Shown in pieces: positions 1 to 8,090 of a stretch of 11,989 bases of DNA (position 1 is its first letter; each line of letters starts with the position of its first letter). A program made the translations under genes and the position numbers. The DNA lies in contig JBMOJK010000023.1 of assembly GCA_049315825.1 (NCBI GenBank), forward strand, positions 1-11,989. The letters run 5' to 3'. The notes below the pieces were generated by a model. It did no database searches and was not told the origin of the DNA. It saw nothing but the letters and a program-made list of their open reading frames with translations. Origin of the DNA: JBMOJK01 sp049315825. Lineage in GTDB: Bacteria > Patescibacteriota > Gracilibacteria > BD1-5 > UBA2023.

Positions 1-1
1 C

Positions 2-214
2 AATGACTCTATTGGTACGCCGAATATCCAAGTATACTCTTGTCCAAGACAGGGTAATTGTAGTGATGGACAGGTGATAACAGGGCAATGGGCTACTGTT
101 TGATGTGTAGGGCAGATTTCGAACTCAAGCACTTGTGAAAATTCTTGGTGGAATGGTGGAAGTCATTCTTGTTCAAACGCATGTGCACCTCTCGGTAAAA
201 TCATCATTAAGTAA
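2..214 (+). CDS. 3' end of a Cys-containing, probably secreted protein (partial, UGA=Gly)
   Basis: This is an open frame entering from the left edge and ending at TAA, giving 70 visible residues. One TGA at 101-103 is read as Gly. The visible tail is rich in Cys, Asn, Ser, Gly and Trp (several spaced Cys, then a motif ACAPLG near the C-terminus) and ends in a short basic tail, KIIIK. The composition resembles the large thrombospondin-repeat protein that starts 53 bases downstream, which has a similar ACPALGPK segment, so the two may be tandem paralogues or two parts of one surface locus. The N-terminus and any signal peptide lie outside the window. No family could be recognised, and no terminator hairpin lies between this stop and the next gene. 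Confidence 0.6.
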
Positions 215-230
215 CCCTTAGTAGCATCGC

Positions 231-260
231 TTGGCTCATTTGAAGTCTTGTATGTAATAT
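231..260 (+). promoter_or_regulatory. Putative promoter of the thrombospondin-repeat gene
   Basis: TTGGCT at 231-236 is followed after 16 bases by TGTAAT (253-258), or after 18 bases by TAATAT (255-260). The ATG at 268 begins only 7-9 bases after the -10 box, so the transcript would have almost no 5' leader. There is no Shine-Dalgarno-like sequence. The boxes are imperfect, so this is a moderate call. Confidence 0.4.
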
Positions 261-267
261 CCGCACC

Positions 268-3200
268 ATGAAATACTTCCTCAGCCTTTGTCTTGTATTC
301 CTTTCCTTGATAGCTAGCCAGCAAACTTTTGCGGGTCTTGTTCCGGGGACAATCTCTAAGGGTGCATATTCAGATAATGCATACTGTGCTTCAAGTAGTA
401 CAACATACAGCCCAACTACAGGAAGTGCCTACTGTAGTGCATTTGCGACTTGCGAAGCTGCGTCGTGTAATCCAACGGGTGATACGCATAATTTGTGTCA
501 AGATGTATCGTGTGGATGTGGATCATATACCGCAAATCCAGTTGGTTCGTTCTCTCTTACGGATTATTCAAACTTCTCAAAACAGCCTGTTTTTGGGAGT
601 TCAGCTTACTCGCGCAAGCTTATCATAGATCAGTCACGTTATTGTACTGCGAATGCATATAAAACTGCTTCTGTCGTTGAACCAGGTTATAGCACTTGGA
701 CCTGTCCTGCAGGGAACTGCGCTCCTGTAAGTTTTCAGATCCGCAGTGGCTGATCAGATGCGGCATGTGGTCTCTTTTCATCGACTGATAATCTCATCAC
801 AAGCTTTGATCAGCTTGGAGGTATGACAAATTCCTCCCCAACAGACGGAGATAATAGCTGTACAGTAGAGGGGCGTTATGCATCTATTGATGACAATGGT
901 CCTTCAGTCTCGATCATAAACTGAGGAGCATTTACGACCAATCTAGACAAATGGTGTAGTCTTGCAAAGTGGCAACTTGGGAAAGGGGCAAATCTTGGTT
1001 GCGAATATCTCAAGACTCTCGGATCACATCCAACTTCAACGTGAACTGGGCCAGTAGACCTCCTGGAAGGACTTGCTATCAATATCGGAAGTGATCAGTC
1101 TGGTATCGGAAGTGTGTTTATCGAGCTTGGAAAATGTACTGCAACATATGATTTTCCAAAGGATAGTTCGATCTTGAATTCTACAATCAATGCAAATGGA
1201 GTAAAATCTGCAAATACTCAAGGTTTCACTATTCCATACAATACATCATTTACCTTTGCAGGAGCATCGTACCCGTCACTTCGAACTGCACTCGGAGCAA
1301 ATGGAACATTTGGTCTCAACGAGTGTCTTGACGAAGGGAAAAACTACCTTCGTATCACCGCAAAGGACAACGCACGTTCCAATAATGATGGCGTAACACT
1401 TGTTTCAAATGCTACGGTATTTGTTTCAGGAAATGGATCTGCAAACTATCCAGATGGCGGAGGTTTGCCGAGTTCAACTGTCGGTACTGCTACCATAAAT
1501 ATCGATGAAGCCGCACCATCCGTTGCACTCAATGGAGATGCGAAGAATTATTTTGATTCGAATGCATCATCAAACTGTTTTATCGGCTCAGCAAATAAAG
1601 ATCAGCACTGGAAGAACTATACCATCAGTGGTGCAATCAAAACAGGAGATCCTTTCGGACCAAACTGCGCTCCAACGGTTAATAATATCTCGCCCACAAC
1701 ACTTACATGTAATATCAGTGATGTTGCTGGGATCGGTGGCCCTGGTCCATCAGCACCAATTTATACCGCACCTGCCGGCGTAAATCCAACAACGGGTAAG
1801 TTCACTGCATACACATACGATGGCTTCGGTCCTGTGCCAACAACTGCATCATGTGACTGGGGATGTAAGGATGGGTATACAAAAAACACAAAAACAAAGA
1901 CTTGTGACTCTGCAGCTATCCACACCTGTCCTACAGGACAAGTGTGGGATGGGACACAGTGTAAGGGGCTTCCAGTTTGTACAGCAGGAGGTGTTGTGCC
2001 TTGTATTGTTGCGCCACCAGAAGTAGTTAGTCCGCCTGCATCCTATGCGTGGGTAACTGGCAATTTTGGGTCATGCAGCGCAACGTGTGGAGGCGGAACG
2101 CAGACGCGATCAGTAGTATGTCAGAATAATCAGGGTACGAGTGTCCCGGACTCATATTGTGATATCAATACGAAGCCAGAAGTAAATCACAGCTGTGCTC
2201 AACAGGACTGTGGTGGAAGCTGATCTGCTACGAATGGTATTTGTGGAAGTGTTCCTGGTACGTGTGCAGCAGGTGTAGTTGCAAGTGACAATAATCAGAA
2301 TTCATGTGGGCAGACACGTGCTTGGGTATGTAATGGCAAGGATGGTTGATCTAATACATCTTGCTCGTTTAATAATCCTGCTTGTGCAGATACTTCGTGT
2401 CACCTAGACGATGGACATAATATTGCTGAATGAGTAACATTCGCAGAAAAAAAATCACTCTATATTTGTGATAATGGCGTAAAGATGTTTGTGCCTGCAA
2501 ATTGTGGATGGATTATGTACCCCGGATGGACTGGATTTCCAGATCATGGATATTCAGATCATAGAACTCTGTGGTGTGGTGATGTTGTAATAGAGCCTCA
2601 TTATTCATGGGTGACTGGCTCGTATGGAACGTGTTCTGCTACATGTGGTGGTGGATCACAAACGAGATCAGTAGTATGTAAAGATGAGCAAGGAAGTGCA
2701 GTGCCTGATTCGTATTGTACTGGTCCAAAACCGAGTATAGACCAAGCCTGTAATACACAAAGCTGTGCAGTTGCTTGTCCAGCACTGGGTCCTAAGGTCT
2801 CTTGGGATGGTACAGACTGGGAACAGGGGCAATCTAATCCATGTTGGTCGTACTCATCGTCTTGTAAGTGAATCGATGGAAACACATGTAATTTTGGACA
2901 CTCAAATTGAAGCTTGCAACTCAAATGTAGCAGTGGTTCATGGATAGCAACAGGTAACTCCTGTGGAAGTATTATGCCAACATATACGTACTCATGGCAA
3001 ACTGGAAACTACGGCTCATGTTCTGCAACGTGTGGTGGAGGAACACAGACACGATCGGTAGTATGTGTGATGGATCAAGGTGGTAGCGTTGTGGCAGATT
3101 CGTATTGTACTGGTCCAAAACCTACAGACTCTATCAGCTGTAATCCAGATCCTTGTAATAACGTCCCTGTGGTTTCACATCAGTATCAGTTGTTTGATGC

Positions 3201-3414
3201 AGATGTATCGGGTGGTGGTACATCATGTCAGATGTCGGGATGGAATGATTCGTTGGGGTGTTGAGATTACAGGAATATTTCATACACGAAGGGGGGTGGT
3301 CCAGTTGTTACAGAATCAAGTAGAGGCAATACAACCTGCAGAGAATACGTTCCAAGCTCATGGTTGACGATATATGAGGATGGTACGTGTGACGTCTGGA
3401 CAGAAGGACAATAA
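268..3414 (+). CDS. Secreted Cys-rich protein with three thrombospondin type-1 repeats (UGA=Gly)
   Basis: With UGA as Gly this is one frame of 1048 residues ending TAATAA. Nine TGA codons are read through, at residues 162, 219, 259, 652, 694, 722, 868, 881 and 999. It opens with a clear signal peptide (MKYFLSLCLVFLSLIA, with likely cleavage after TFA near residue 22), so the product should be exported. Residues about 25-590 are Cys/Asn/Ser/Thr/Gly-rich and unassigned. They include an EGF-like stretch (CDWGCKDGY) near residue 530 and a CPTGQVWDGTQC motif just after. Three thrombospondin type-1 repeats follow at about 593-648, 779-833 and 908-963, each with W, CSATCGGG, Q-R-VVC, DSYC and a closing Cys. 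In animals such repeats bind glycans and matrix. No C-terminal anchor or sorting motif is seen. Adhesion to a host cell is an inference; the repeats and signal peptide are directly visible. Confidence 0.85.
2044..2211 (+). repeat. Thrombospondin type-1 repeat 1
   Basis: Residues about 593-648 of the large secreted protein. It begins YAWVTGNFGS, carries the core CSATCGGGTQTRSVVC, and then has VPDSYC and a final DC. The Cys spacing and the VVC...DSYC...KP...C layout match ADAMTS-type thrombospondin repeats. None of its glycines is encoded by TGA. Confidence 0.85.
2602..2766 (+). repeat. Thrombospondin type-1 repeat 2
   Basis: Residues about 779-833. It begins YSWVTGSYGT, carries the core CSATCGGGSQTRSVVC, and then has VPDSYCTGPKP and QSC. 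It shares 26 identical bases (2707-2732) with repeat 3. Confidence 0.85.
2989..3156 (+). repeat. Thrombospondin type-1 repeat 3
   Basis: Residues about 908-963. It begins YSWQTGNYGS, carries the core CSATCGGGTQTRSVVC, and then has VADSYCTGPKP and DPC. Its bases 3097-3122 are identical to 2707-2732 in repeat 2, suggesting fairly recent duplication of the repeat unit. Confidence 0.85.
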
Positions 3415-3419
3415 TAATC

Positions 3420-3463
3420 AAGCAAACAAAAACACTCTCGAACGAGAGTGTTTTTGTTTGCTT
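3420..3463 (+). terminator. Rho-independent terminator of the TSR gene
   Basis: A perfect inverted repeat of 21 bases per arm (3420-3440 and 3443-3463) surrounds a two-base centre, starting 5 bases after the TAA stop. The upper stem is GC-rich (CACTCTCG/CGAGAGTG) and the lower part is an A-rich/T-rich tract, giving a T run on the 3' side. The symmetry means it could also work in the other direction. Confidence 0.85.
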
Positions 3464-3505
3464 TCTCGCCCATGTCGCAAATAATAAAACACATTCAATC
3501 TATCT

Positions 3506-4663
3506 ATGGTCTCATCTCTCATTAGCTTTCTCCTGCGCGGACTTTCTATTTACCGCTGGAGCAATTTCCCGCGTATAGAACGTCCGACGTCTATGGATCA
3601 CGGGGCATTTTCTTTGCATGTTGCATACCTTGTTGCTGATCTCGTAGAAGAAAAGACGGGTAAGAAGTTCGACAAACTTGATCTATTTAAGCGAGCACTT
3701 TTCTCGATATTTTTCAACTGTGCGTATTCGGATATTAGTTCTGATGTGAAGGCTCGTGTGAAGCAGCTTAGGCCAGATATCTATGCTCAGCTTTGTCACA
3801 AGATGCATAAAGGAGTACTCTCGTGGAAGCTTCCTAAGAATATCCAGACAGACCTCGAAGCATTTACTACAAAGCTCAACTCAGAGAAGCGAGATGTAGA
3901 GGCAGATCTTTTCTCTTACAGCAAGCTCGTCTCTGCTTACTATGAGGCTCTTTTTAGTGCACGAGTCTATCCTGAGGTCTATGCGGGTCCGATCGAGGTT
4001 ATTCGACAAAGGCTCAAAGAGCCAAGATTTGCGGATTTCCGTGCTGTGCTTGATGTGGAAAAGGATATGAAATCTGTGAGATTTATCCTTTCGGTTCGTA
4101 GACTGGAATCTGCATTTAGATGGAATCGCTTGAAACGCTCGTATCCAGTTTCAGTGATGTCACATCTCTTCATCGTGGCAACACTTTCGTATTTCCTCTT
4201 TAAGATAGAAGGGAAGTCAGATGAAGATGTCACGGAGGCAATTCTGCGATCGATGTATCACGATGTGCCAGAGGCGATTACAGGTGACATTGTAACACCG
4301 ACTAAAAAGGCCGCTACTGGACTTGAGGAGCTTATCACAGAGATCGAAGAAGAGTTTGTTCTCGAAAGTATGCTCGTCCATCTTGAGGGGCATAGTTTCG
4401 AACCAGTCTATGCTCAAAGACTGCTTGCACCATGGGGGGATGACCTTGGTAAGCTCGTGAAGCAGGCGGATCATCTGTGTGCATTCCTCGAAGCCCGCAT
4501 TGAGGAAATCGACAATCCAACCGGTGAGCAATTCAAACGAAGTCGTGAGTACGTAGCTCTTAAGATCCGCGAAGGCGGATACAAAAGTGCAAAGCTTTTA
4601 CTTGAAGATTTTGATGAAGGACTGAGGATATATATGTCGGACTCAAGTATCGGCATGAGTTAA
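3506..4663 (+). CDS. Tandem HD-domain protein, YfbR-like nucleotidase fold
   Basis: 385 residues, stop TAA, no in-frame TGA. The C-terminal half (about 200-375) matches the HD_3/YfbR metal-dependent phosphohydrolase family. It has an entry motif FRWNRLKRSYPVSVMSH (H220), then MYHDVPEAITGDI (H252, D253, E256, D261) and finally KQADHLCAF (D322). In E. coli YfbR these positions bind the metal and hydrolyse deoxynucleoside 5'-monophosphates. The N-terminal half repeats the same layout: YRWSNFPRIERPTSMDHG at about 16-33, then ALFSIFFNCAYSDI at about 64-77. There the HD pair and the Glu appear as F70, N71 and Y74, so this copy is probably catalytically dead. One active and one structural or ligand-sensing domain is an inference. 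The substrate is unknown. The start is the first ATG of the frame and has no Shine-Dalgarno sequence. Confidence 0.8.
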   Translation: MVSSLISFLLRGLSIYRWSNFPRIERPTSMDHGAFSLHVAYLVADLVEEKTGKKFDKLDLFKRALFSIFFNCAYSDISSDVKARVKQLRPDIYAQLCHKMHKGVLSWKLPKNIQTDLEAFTTKLNSEKRDVEADLFSYSKLVSAYYEALFSARVYPEVYAGPIEVIRQRLKEPRFADFRAVLDVEKDMKSVRFILSVRRLESAFRWNRLKRSYPVSVMSHLFIVATLSYFLFKIEGKSDEDVTEAILRSMYHDVPEAITGDIVTPTKKAATGLEELITEIEEEFVLESMLVHLEGHSFEPVYAQRLLAPWGDDLGKLVKQADHLCAFLEARIEEIDNPTGEQFKRSREYVALKIREGGYKSAKLLLEDFDEGLRIYMSDSSIGMS

Positions 4664-4693
4664 TTAAAAACGCACCTTAAGGTGCGTTTTTAA
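4664..4693. terminator. Bidirectional terminator between convergent genes
   Basis: A perfect 30-base palindrome: stem with CGCACC/GGTGCG, centre TTAA, flanked by A5 and T5 tracts. It begins directly after the HD-gene stop codon and ends 8 bases before the stop of the - strand membrane-protein gene. Each strand therefore has a stem followed by a T run, and it can serve both genes. Confidence 0.85.
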
Positions 4694-4700
4694 GTGAATT

Positions 4701-5153
4701 CTAGAGTCCGAGTCGATCGGCAAGACGGTCGCTAAAAGTGATATTCTTTTTATCAGTTTCTGGGAGATAGTTCATCAGGAATGCTCTGATCTCGCTTGGA
4801 TTGATATCCTGGCTAAAAGGTATCTGGATTAATTTCAATCCTTTTGCCTTGAGAGCAATTTGGAGAAACTTTGGAGTCTGATCATCGAAGATAAGTCCGA
4901 AGTTTTCGATCTGACCATAGTCGTAGAACATACCTCCAATACCAACACCATTTTCGTTGACTATAGCATCAGCATTGTCGGGTGCGTTATTTTCTATGAG
5001 GAGATATACACCTGCAAGGATGACGATCACGACCGAAAGCGCGTATATCTGAGTGAGAAATCCCCAAACAGCGAGTGAGATGGTTGTGATGCCTGCGATG
5101 ATATACCAGCTTGCTGTGTGCTCACGTTTCGTGGCAATGGTCCAGTTGTACAT
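4701..5153 (-). CDS. Two-TM membrane protein with a conserved-looking cytoplasmic domain, function unknown
   Basis: 150 residues, start MYNWTIATKR, stop TAG, no in-frame TGA. Two hydrophobic helices (about 17-33 and 36-53) are followed by a soluble domain with GIGGMFYDYGQIENFGLI and later INPSEIRAFLMNYLPE. This layout of two TM segments plus a domain that ends in a helix recalls small bacterial membrane proteins with a PH-like domain, such as DUF5673-type proteins. That assignment is tentative. The ATG overlaps the pilin-like gene's TAA by one base (TAATG), so it is probably translated by coupling from the upstream gene. Reading on upstream in the same frame would give a longer N-terminus, but that stretch is an out-of-frame shadow of the pilin gene. 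Confidence 0.75.
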   Translation of the reverse strand: MYNWTIATKREHTASWYIIAGITTISLAVWGFLTQIYALSVVIVILAGVYLLIENNAPDNADAIVNENGVGIGGMFYDYGQIENFGLIFDDQTPKFLQIALKAKGLKLIQIPFSQDINPSEIRAFLMNYLPETDKKNITFSDRLADRLGL

Positions 5154-5494
5154 TAGAGATTTTCGATAACAAAACGAATAATGAACCATCCAGATGCAGA
5201 AAGGAGGAATCCTACGATTCCTGCAGTGATGATTTTCTTGCCGGTTTCTTTGTCGTTCGAGAGTGACCCAAGTCCCATACGAACTGAACCGTATATGATC
5301 ATGATCACTGCAACTGTACCAGAGAGTCCGAGGATGTAGTTGGTGATATTGATGATTATCGCGGGGATAGTATCGAATCAAACATCGCCAGTTCGGAGTT
5401 TGTTGCTGTCAACACCGATCCAGTTATCTGCTGCAAAAACCTGAGATGCCCCAAGATTTGCGAGTGCAAAAAGAGAGTAGAGAAATCGTTTCAT
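5153..5494 (-). CDS. Type IV secretion pilin-like small membrane protein (UGA=Gly)
   Basis: 113 residues, stop TAA, one TGA read as Gly39 (plus-strand 5378-5380). It has a signal peptide (MKRFLYSLFALANLGASQVFA, cleavage near residue 21/22) and a short mature N-terminus. A hydrophobic helix at about 44-68 (ending MIIYGSV) is followed by a polar linker (SLSNDKETGKK) and a second hydrophobic helix at about 88-110. This signal-TM-linker-TM pattern, with YG before the linker and GKK before the second helix, matches the VirB2/TrbC-like pilins common in CPR genomes (the T4SS_pilin family). The role would be a pilus or envelope subunit in the inner membrane; no ATPase or other secretion genes lie nearby. 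It is first in an operon with the two-TM protein. Confidence 0.75.
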
Positions 5495-5500
5495 ATCGGC

Positions 5501-5528
5501 ATTATAAATACTTTGCAAGATTACCCAA
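5501..5528 (-). promoter_or_regulatory. Promoter of the pilin-like operon, predicted leaderless
   Basis: On the - strand, TTGGGT (5528-5523) is followed by a 16-base spacer and a consensus TATAAT (5506-5501). The ATG begins six bases later. A start site about seven bases after the -10 box would put +1 at or next to the A of the ATG. It lies back to back with the pheT promoter. Confidence 0.6.
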
Positions 5529-5534
5529 GTCTTC

Positions 5535-5562
5535 TTGGAAAATAGCGCGAGTTCTCTATAAT
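5535..5562 (+). promoter_or_regulatory. Promoter of pheT
   Basis: TTGGAA (5535-5540), 16-base spacer, consensus TATAAT (5557-5562). The ATG at 5586 lies 23 bases after the -10 box, giving a leader of about 17 bases that has no Shine-Dalgarno sequence. Confidence 0.6.
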
Positions 5563-5585
5563 GCGCCAAAATATCACTTCCGTTT

Positions 5586-8024
5586 ATGAAACTTCCTCTT
5601 TCGTGGATCGGCGTTTTCGCGTCGGTAGAAAATCCGCTTGCCCAACACGGTGCAAAAGAACTTGCACATATTTATTCGATCCATACTGCAGAAATCGAAT
5701 GAGTAGAGGAATACGGCGACTATGATCGTGTGGTTGTGGGGCGTGTTATCTCAACTGAACGACATCCAGAATCCACTAAACTTTGGATTACCAAGGTGGA
5801 TCTCGGTGAGCACTGAGAAGAAACTATTCTCACAGGAGCACAAAACATCCCAGATGCGAAGTATGTTCCTGTAGCGATGGTGGGGGCTGCGCTTTCACCT
5901 GACTTTGTCATCACAGAGCGTAAAATGGCTGGTATGATCAGTCGTGGGATGATCTGTGGAGCAGATGAAATCGGACTCTCCAAGAAAGAATCTACTGGGA
6001 TCATGATTCTCGAAGAAATCTTCGACGAAGAGATTCTTGCTGCTCAGCTCGGAAAAAACCTCTTCGATCTCGAAGTGGCCCTTCCAGATGTAAATGGAAG
6101 GCCAAAAATGGTAAAACTCCGATCAACGGGGCTAGAGATCGACAACAAGAGTGCAACGAATCGACCCGATCTCTTCGGACTCATTGGACATGCACGAGAA
6201 TTTGCTACGCTTTTTGATCTCGAATTCACACCGATTAATTACCCAATGGATCAGCTTCCTAGTGGGGGAGTGCAGGCACAGGTGCTTTCAAAGAACGTCC
6301 TCTCATATCACCTCATGAAGGTCGAAGGCGTAACTCCAAAGGTTTCTCCTCTTGGTATGAGTCTCATGCTTGAACACAGTGGACACTCGGCACGACTCGA
6401 TCTCGTAGATATCACGAACTATGTCATGACGGAATGCGCCCAGCCGATGCACGTCTTTGACGCTGACAAGATCGAAGGAAATATCATCGTTCGTCAGGCT
6501 CATAAGGGTGAAACTCTTGAAGCACTCGATGGAAAAACATATACATTCGAAGAATCTGATCTTGTAATTGCAGATGAGAAGAAAGTACTCGCGATCGCCG
6601 GTGTTATGGGTGGAATGTATTCTGGAGTTACAGAATCTACACAAAATGTATATTTCGAATCAGCCGTCTTCGATCCTACTGCGATCCGACTCACTGCTCA
6701 GCGTCTTGCGATTCGTACGGATGCTTCGACGAGATACGAGAAATCTCTCGATCCAGTAATGAGCAAGGCAGCACTTGCACGTACTATTTCGTTGCTTGAT
6801 TTTGTTGGTCAGACTGGAAAGGCAACAGGCGCATCGTACTACCTCGATGAATCTCGCGTGAAAAACATCACACTCGATGTTCCGCTTTCATTTATTCGTT
6901 CAAAGCTTGGGAAGGAGATTGCGGAGACTGAAATCGTGCATACGCTCACAAAGCTTGGATTCTCACCTGTGGTAAATGACGGAGTAGTTCAGGTGAAAGT
7001 TCCATCTTGGCGGGCAACGAAGGATATTTCTATCAATGAGGATATCGTAGAAGAAATTGGTCGAGTGCATGGATATGATGAGATCGATGAGCGTGCAATT
7101 CCAGGATATTTCGATATTGCTGTGCGCAATCACTGGGTAGAACTTCGAGGAAAGACTCAGGATTATTTCTCTGGAAAGGGACTCTACGAAGCATTTAATT
7201 ACTCGTTTTCTAACGAGGCAAAGGATGCTGCGATCCTTATCGAAGGGATGGAAAATGCTGTTGCAATCAAGAATGCAGTGAGTGAAGAATTCACCTACAT
7301 GCGTCGCTACATGGCCCCACTTCTGCTTGTAAATGCACGAGAAAATCGTAAACAGTCGAGCCGATTTGGATTCTTTGAGATTGCCAAGGTTCATACAAAG
7401 CACGCAGAGAACGATTTCTCTGAAAGCAAGCGCCTTGCTGGGATATTTGTTGGATACTCACTCGCTGAGGCTCGTGATATGCTCGATGGATATTTCTCAA
7501 TGCTTGTCTCAGGTACAACGCGTATCGAGCAAGGATCGGATACTGCGACACCGTATTTCCACCCAAACAAGTCTGGGCGATACTTTGTATCAGATGAACT
7601 TATCGGAAGCTTCGGGTTTATCCATCCGCGAGTTCTTGAGAACTTTGATCTCGTAGGAAATGAAGTGATCTATTTTGATATCGATATTGAAAAGATTCAG
7701 AAGCTTGCACAGGCAAAACGCGTAGATTATCTTGAGCCAACAAAATTCCCAAGCATCACACGAGAGTTGAATTTCGTTCTTCCGGAGCGTCAAAATACCG
7801 GACTGATTGCCACGATGATTGCCGAGGTTGATCCGCGAATCTCAGCTCCTAAGGTGATCGATGTATACCAGGACGCCGTGAAGGTTGGGGTAGAGAAGAA
7901 GTCAGTCACATTCTCTTTCTCGATCCAAGATAGAACCAAGACGATTACCGATGAGGAGGCTCTCGATCTACAAACTCGTGTGATCGATAAGCTCGAAAAT
8001 GCTGGGTATTCTCTTCGAAAGTAG
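5586..8024 (+). CDS. pheT: Phenylalanine--tRNA ligase beta subunit (UGA=Gly)
   Basis: 812 residues, stop TAG, close to the usual bacterial PheT length. PheT pairs with PheS in an alpha2-beta2 enzyme that charges tRNA-Phe. It provides tRNA binding and editing, while PheS holds the aminoacylation site. The N-terminus (MKLPLSWIGVF) leads into an EMAP-like tRNA-binding domain at about 39-150 (VVVGRVISTERHPESTKLW, then TGAQNIPDAKYVPVAM and GMICGADEIGLS). B3/4 editing-domain signatures begin at about 188 (ATNRPDLFGLIGHAREFA). The B5 domain spans about 425-500, ending EEIGRVHGYDEID. A core-like domain follows, then the FDX-ACB anticodon-binding domain at 718-812. TGA occurs twice, at residues 39 and 77; residue 39 is the conserved Gly of the EIEGVE motif. 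Without recoding the gene would appear to begin at 5877 and lose its first 97 residues. pheS is not adjacent. Confidence 0.95.
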
Positions 8025-8028
8025 TCTT

Positions 8029-8058
8029 AAAAGAGGTGTCACCCGGCATCTCTTTTTT
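8029..8058 (+). terminator. Rho-independent terminator of pheT
   Basis: A 12-pair stem (8029-8040 with 8045-8056, including two G-T wobbles) with loop ACCC, ending in a run of six T. It starts 4 bases after the TAG stop. The T run touches the -35 box of the rel promoter. Confidence 0.75.
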
Positions 8059-8084
8059 GAAACTCGTAAACTTCCTTATATACT
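8057..8084 (+). promoter_or_regulatory. Promoter of rel, predicted leaderless
   Basis: TTGAAA (8057-8062), 16-base spacer, TATACT (8079-8084), then six bases and the ATG at 8091. The spacing is the same as at the pilin-like gene, so the mRNA should start at or next to the ATG. No Shine-Dalgarno sequence is present. Confidence 0.65.
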
Positions 8085-8090
8085 AAGTTC

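Noticed and set aside
876..1221. - strand ORFs opposite the TSR gene (876-1082, 1036-1221, 2601-2924)
   Set aside because: They are antisense shadows of a continuous + strand gene and have no recognisable family or start signals.
268..3414. Several short broken genes (a pseudogene) instead of one long gene
   Set aside because: All breaks are TGA in one continuous frame, with no frameshift and no TAA/TAG, and the same happens in conserved housekeeping genes nearby. Recoding explains everything.
4701..5381. A single 226-residue - strand protein
   Set aside because: Its first 76 residues are low-plausibility sequence read out of frame across the pilin-like gene. The ATG at 5153 overlaps the pilin stop as TAATG and starts a sensible two-TM protein.
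5378..5569. Longer N-terminus for the pilin-like protein starting near 5569
   Set aside because: The extra 25 residues overlap both promoters. The inner Met (5494) begins a textbook signal peptide and sits six bases after a consensus TATAAT.
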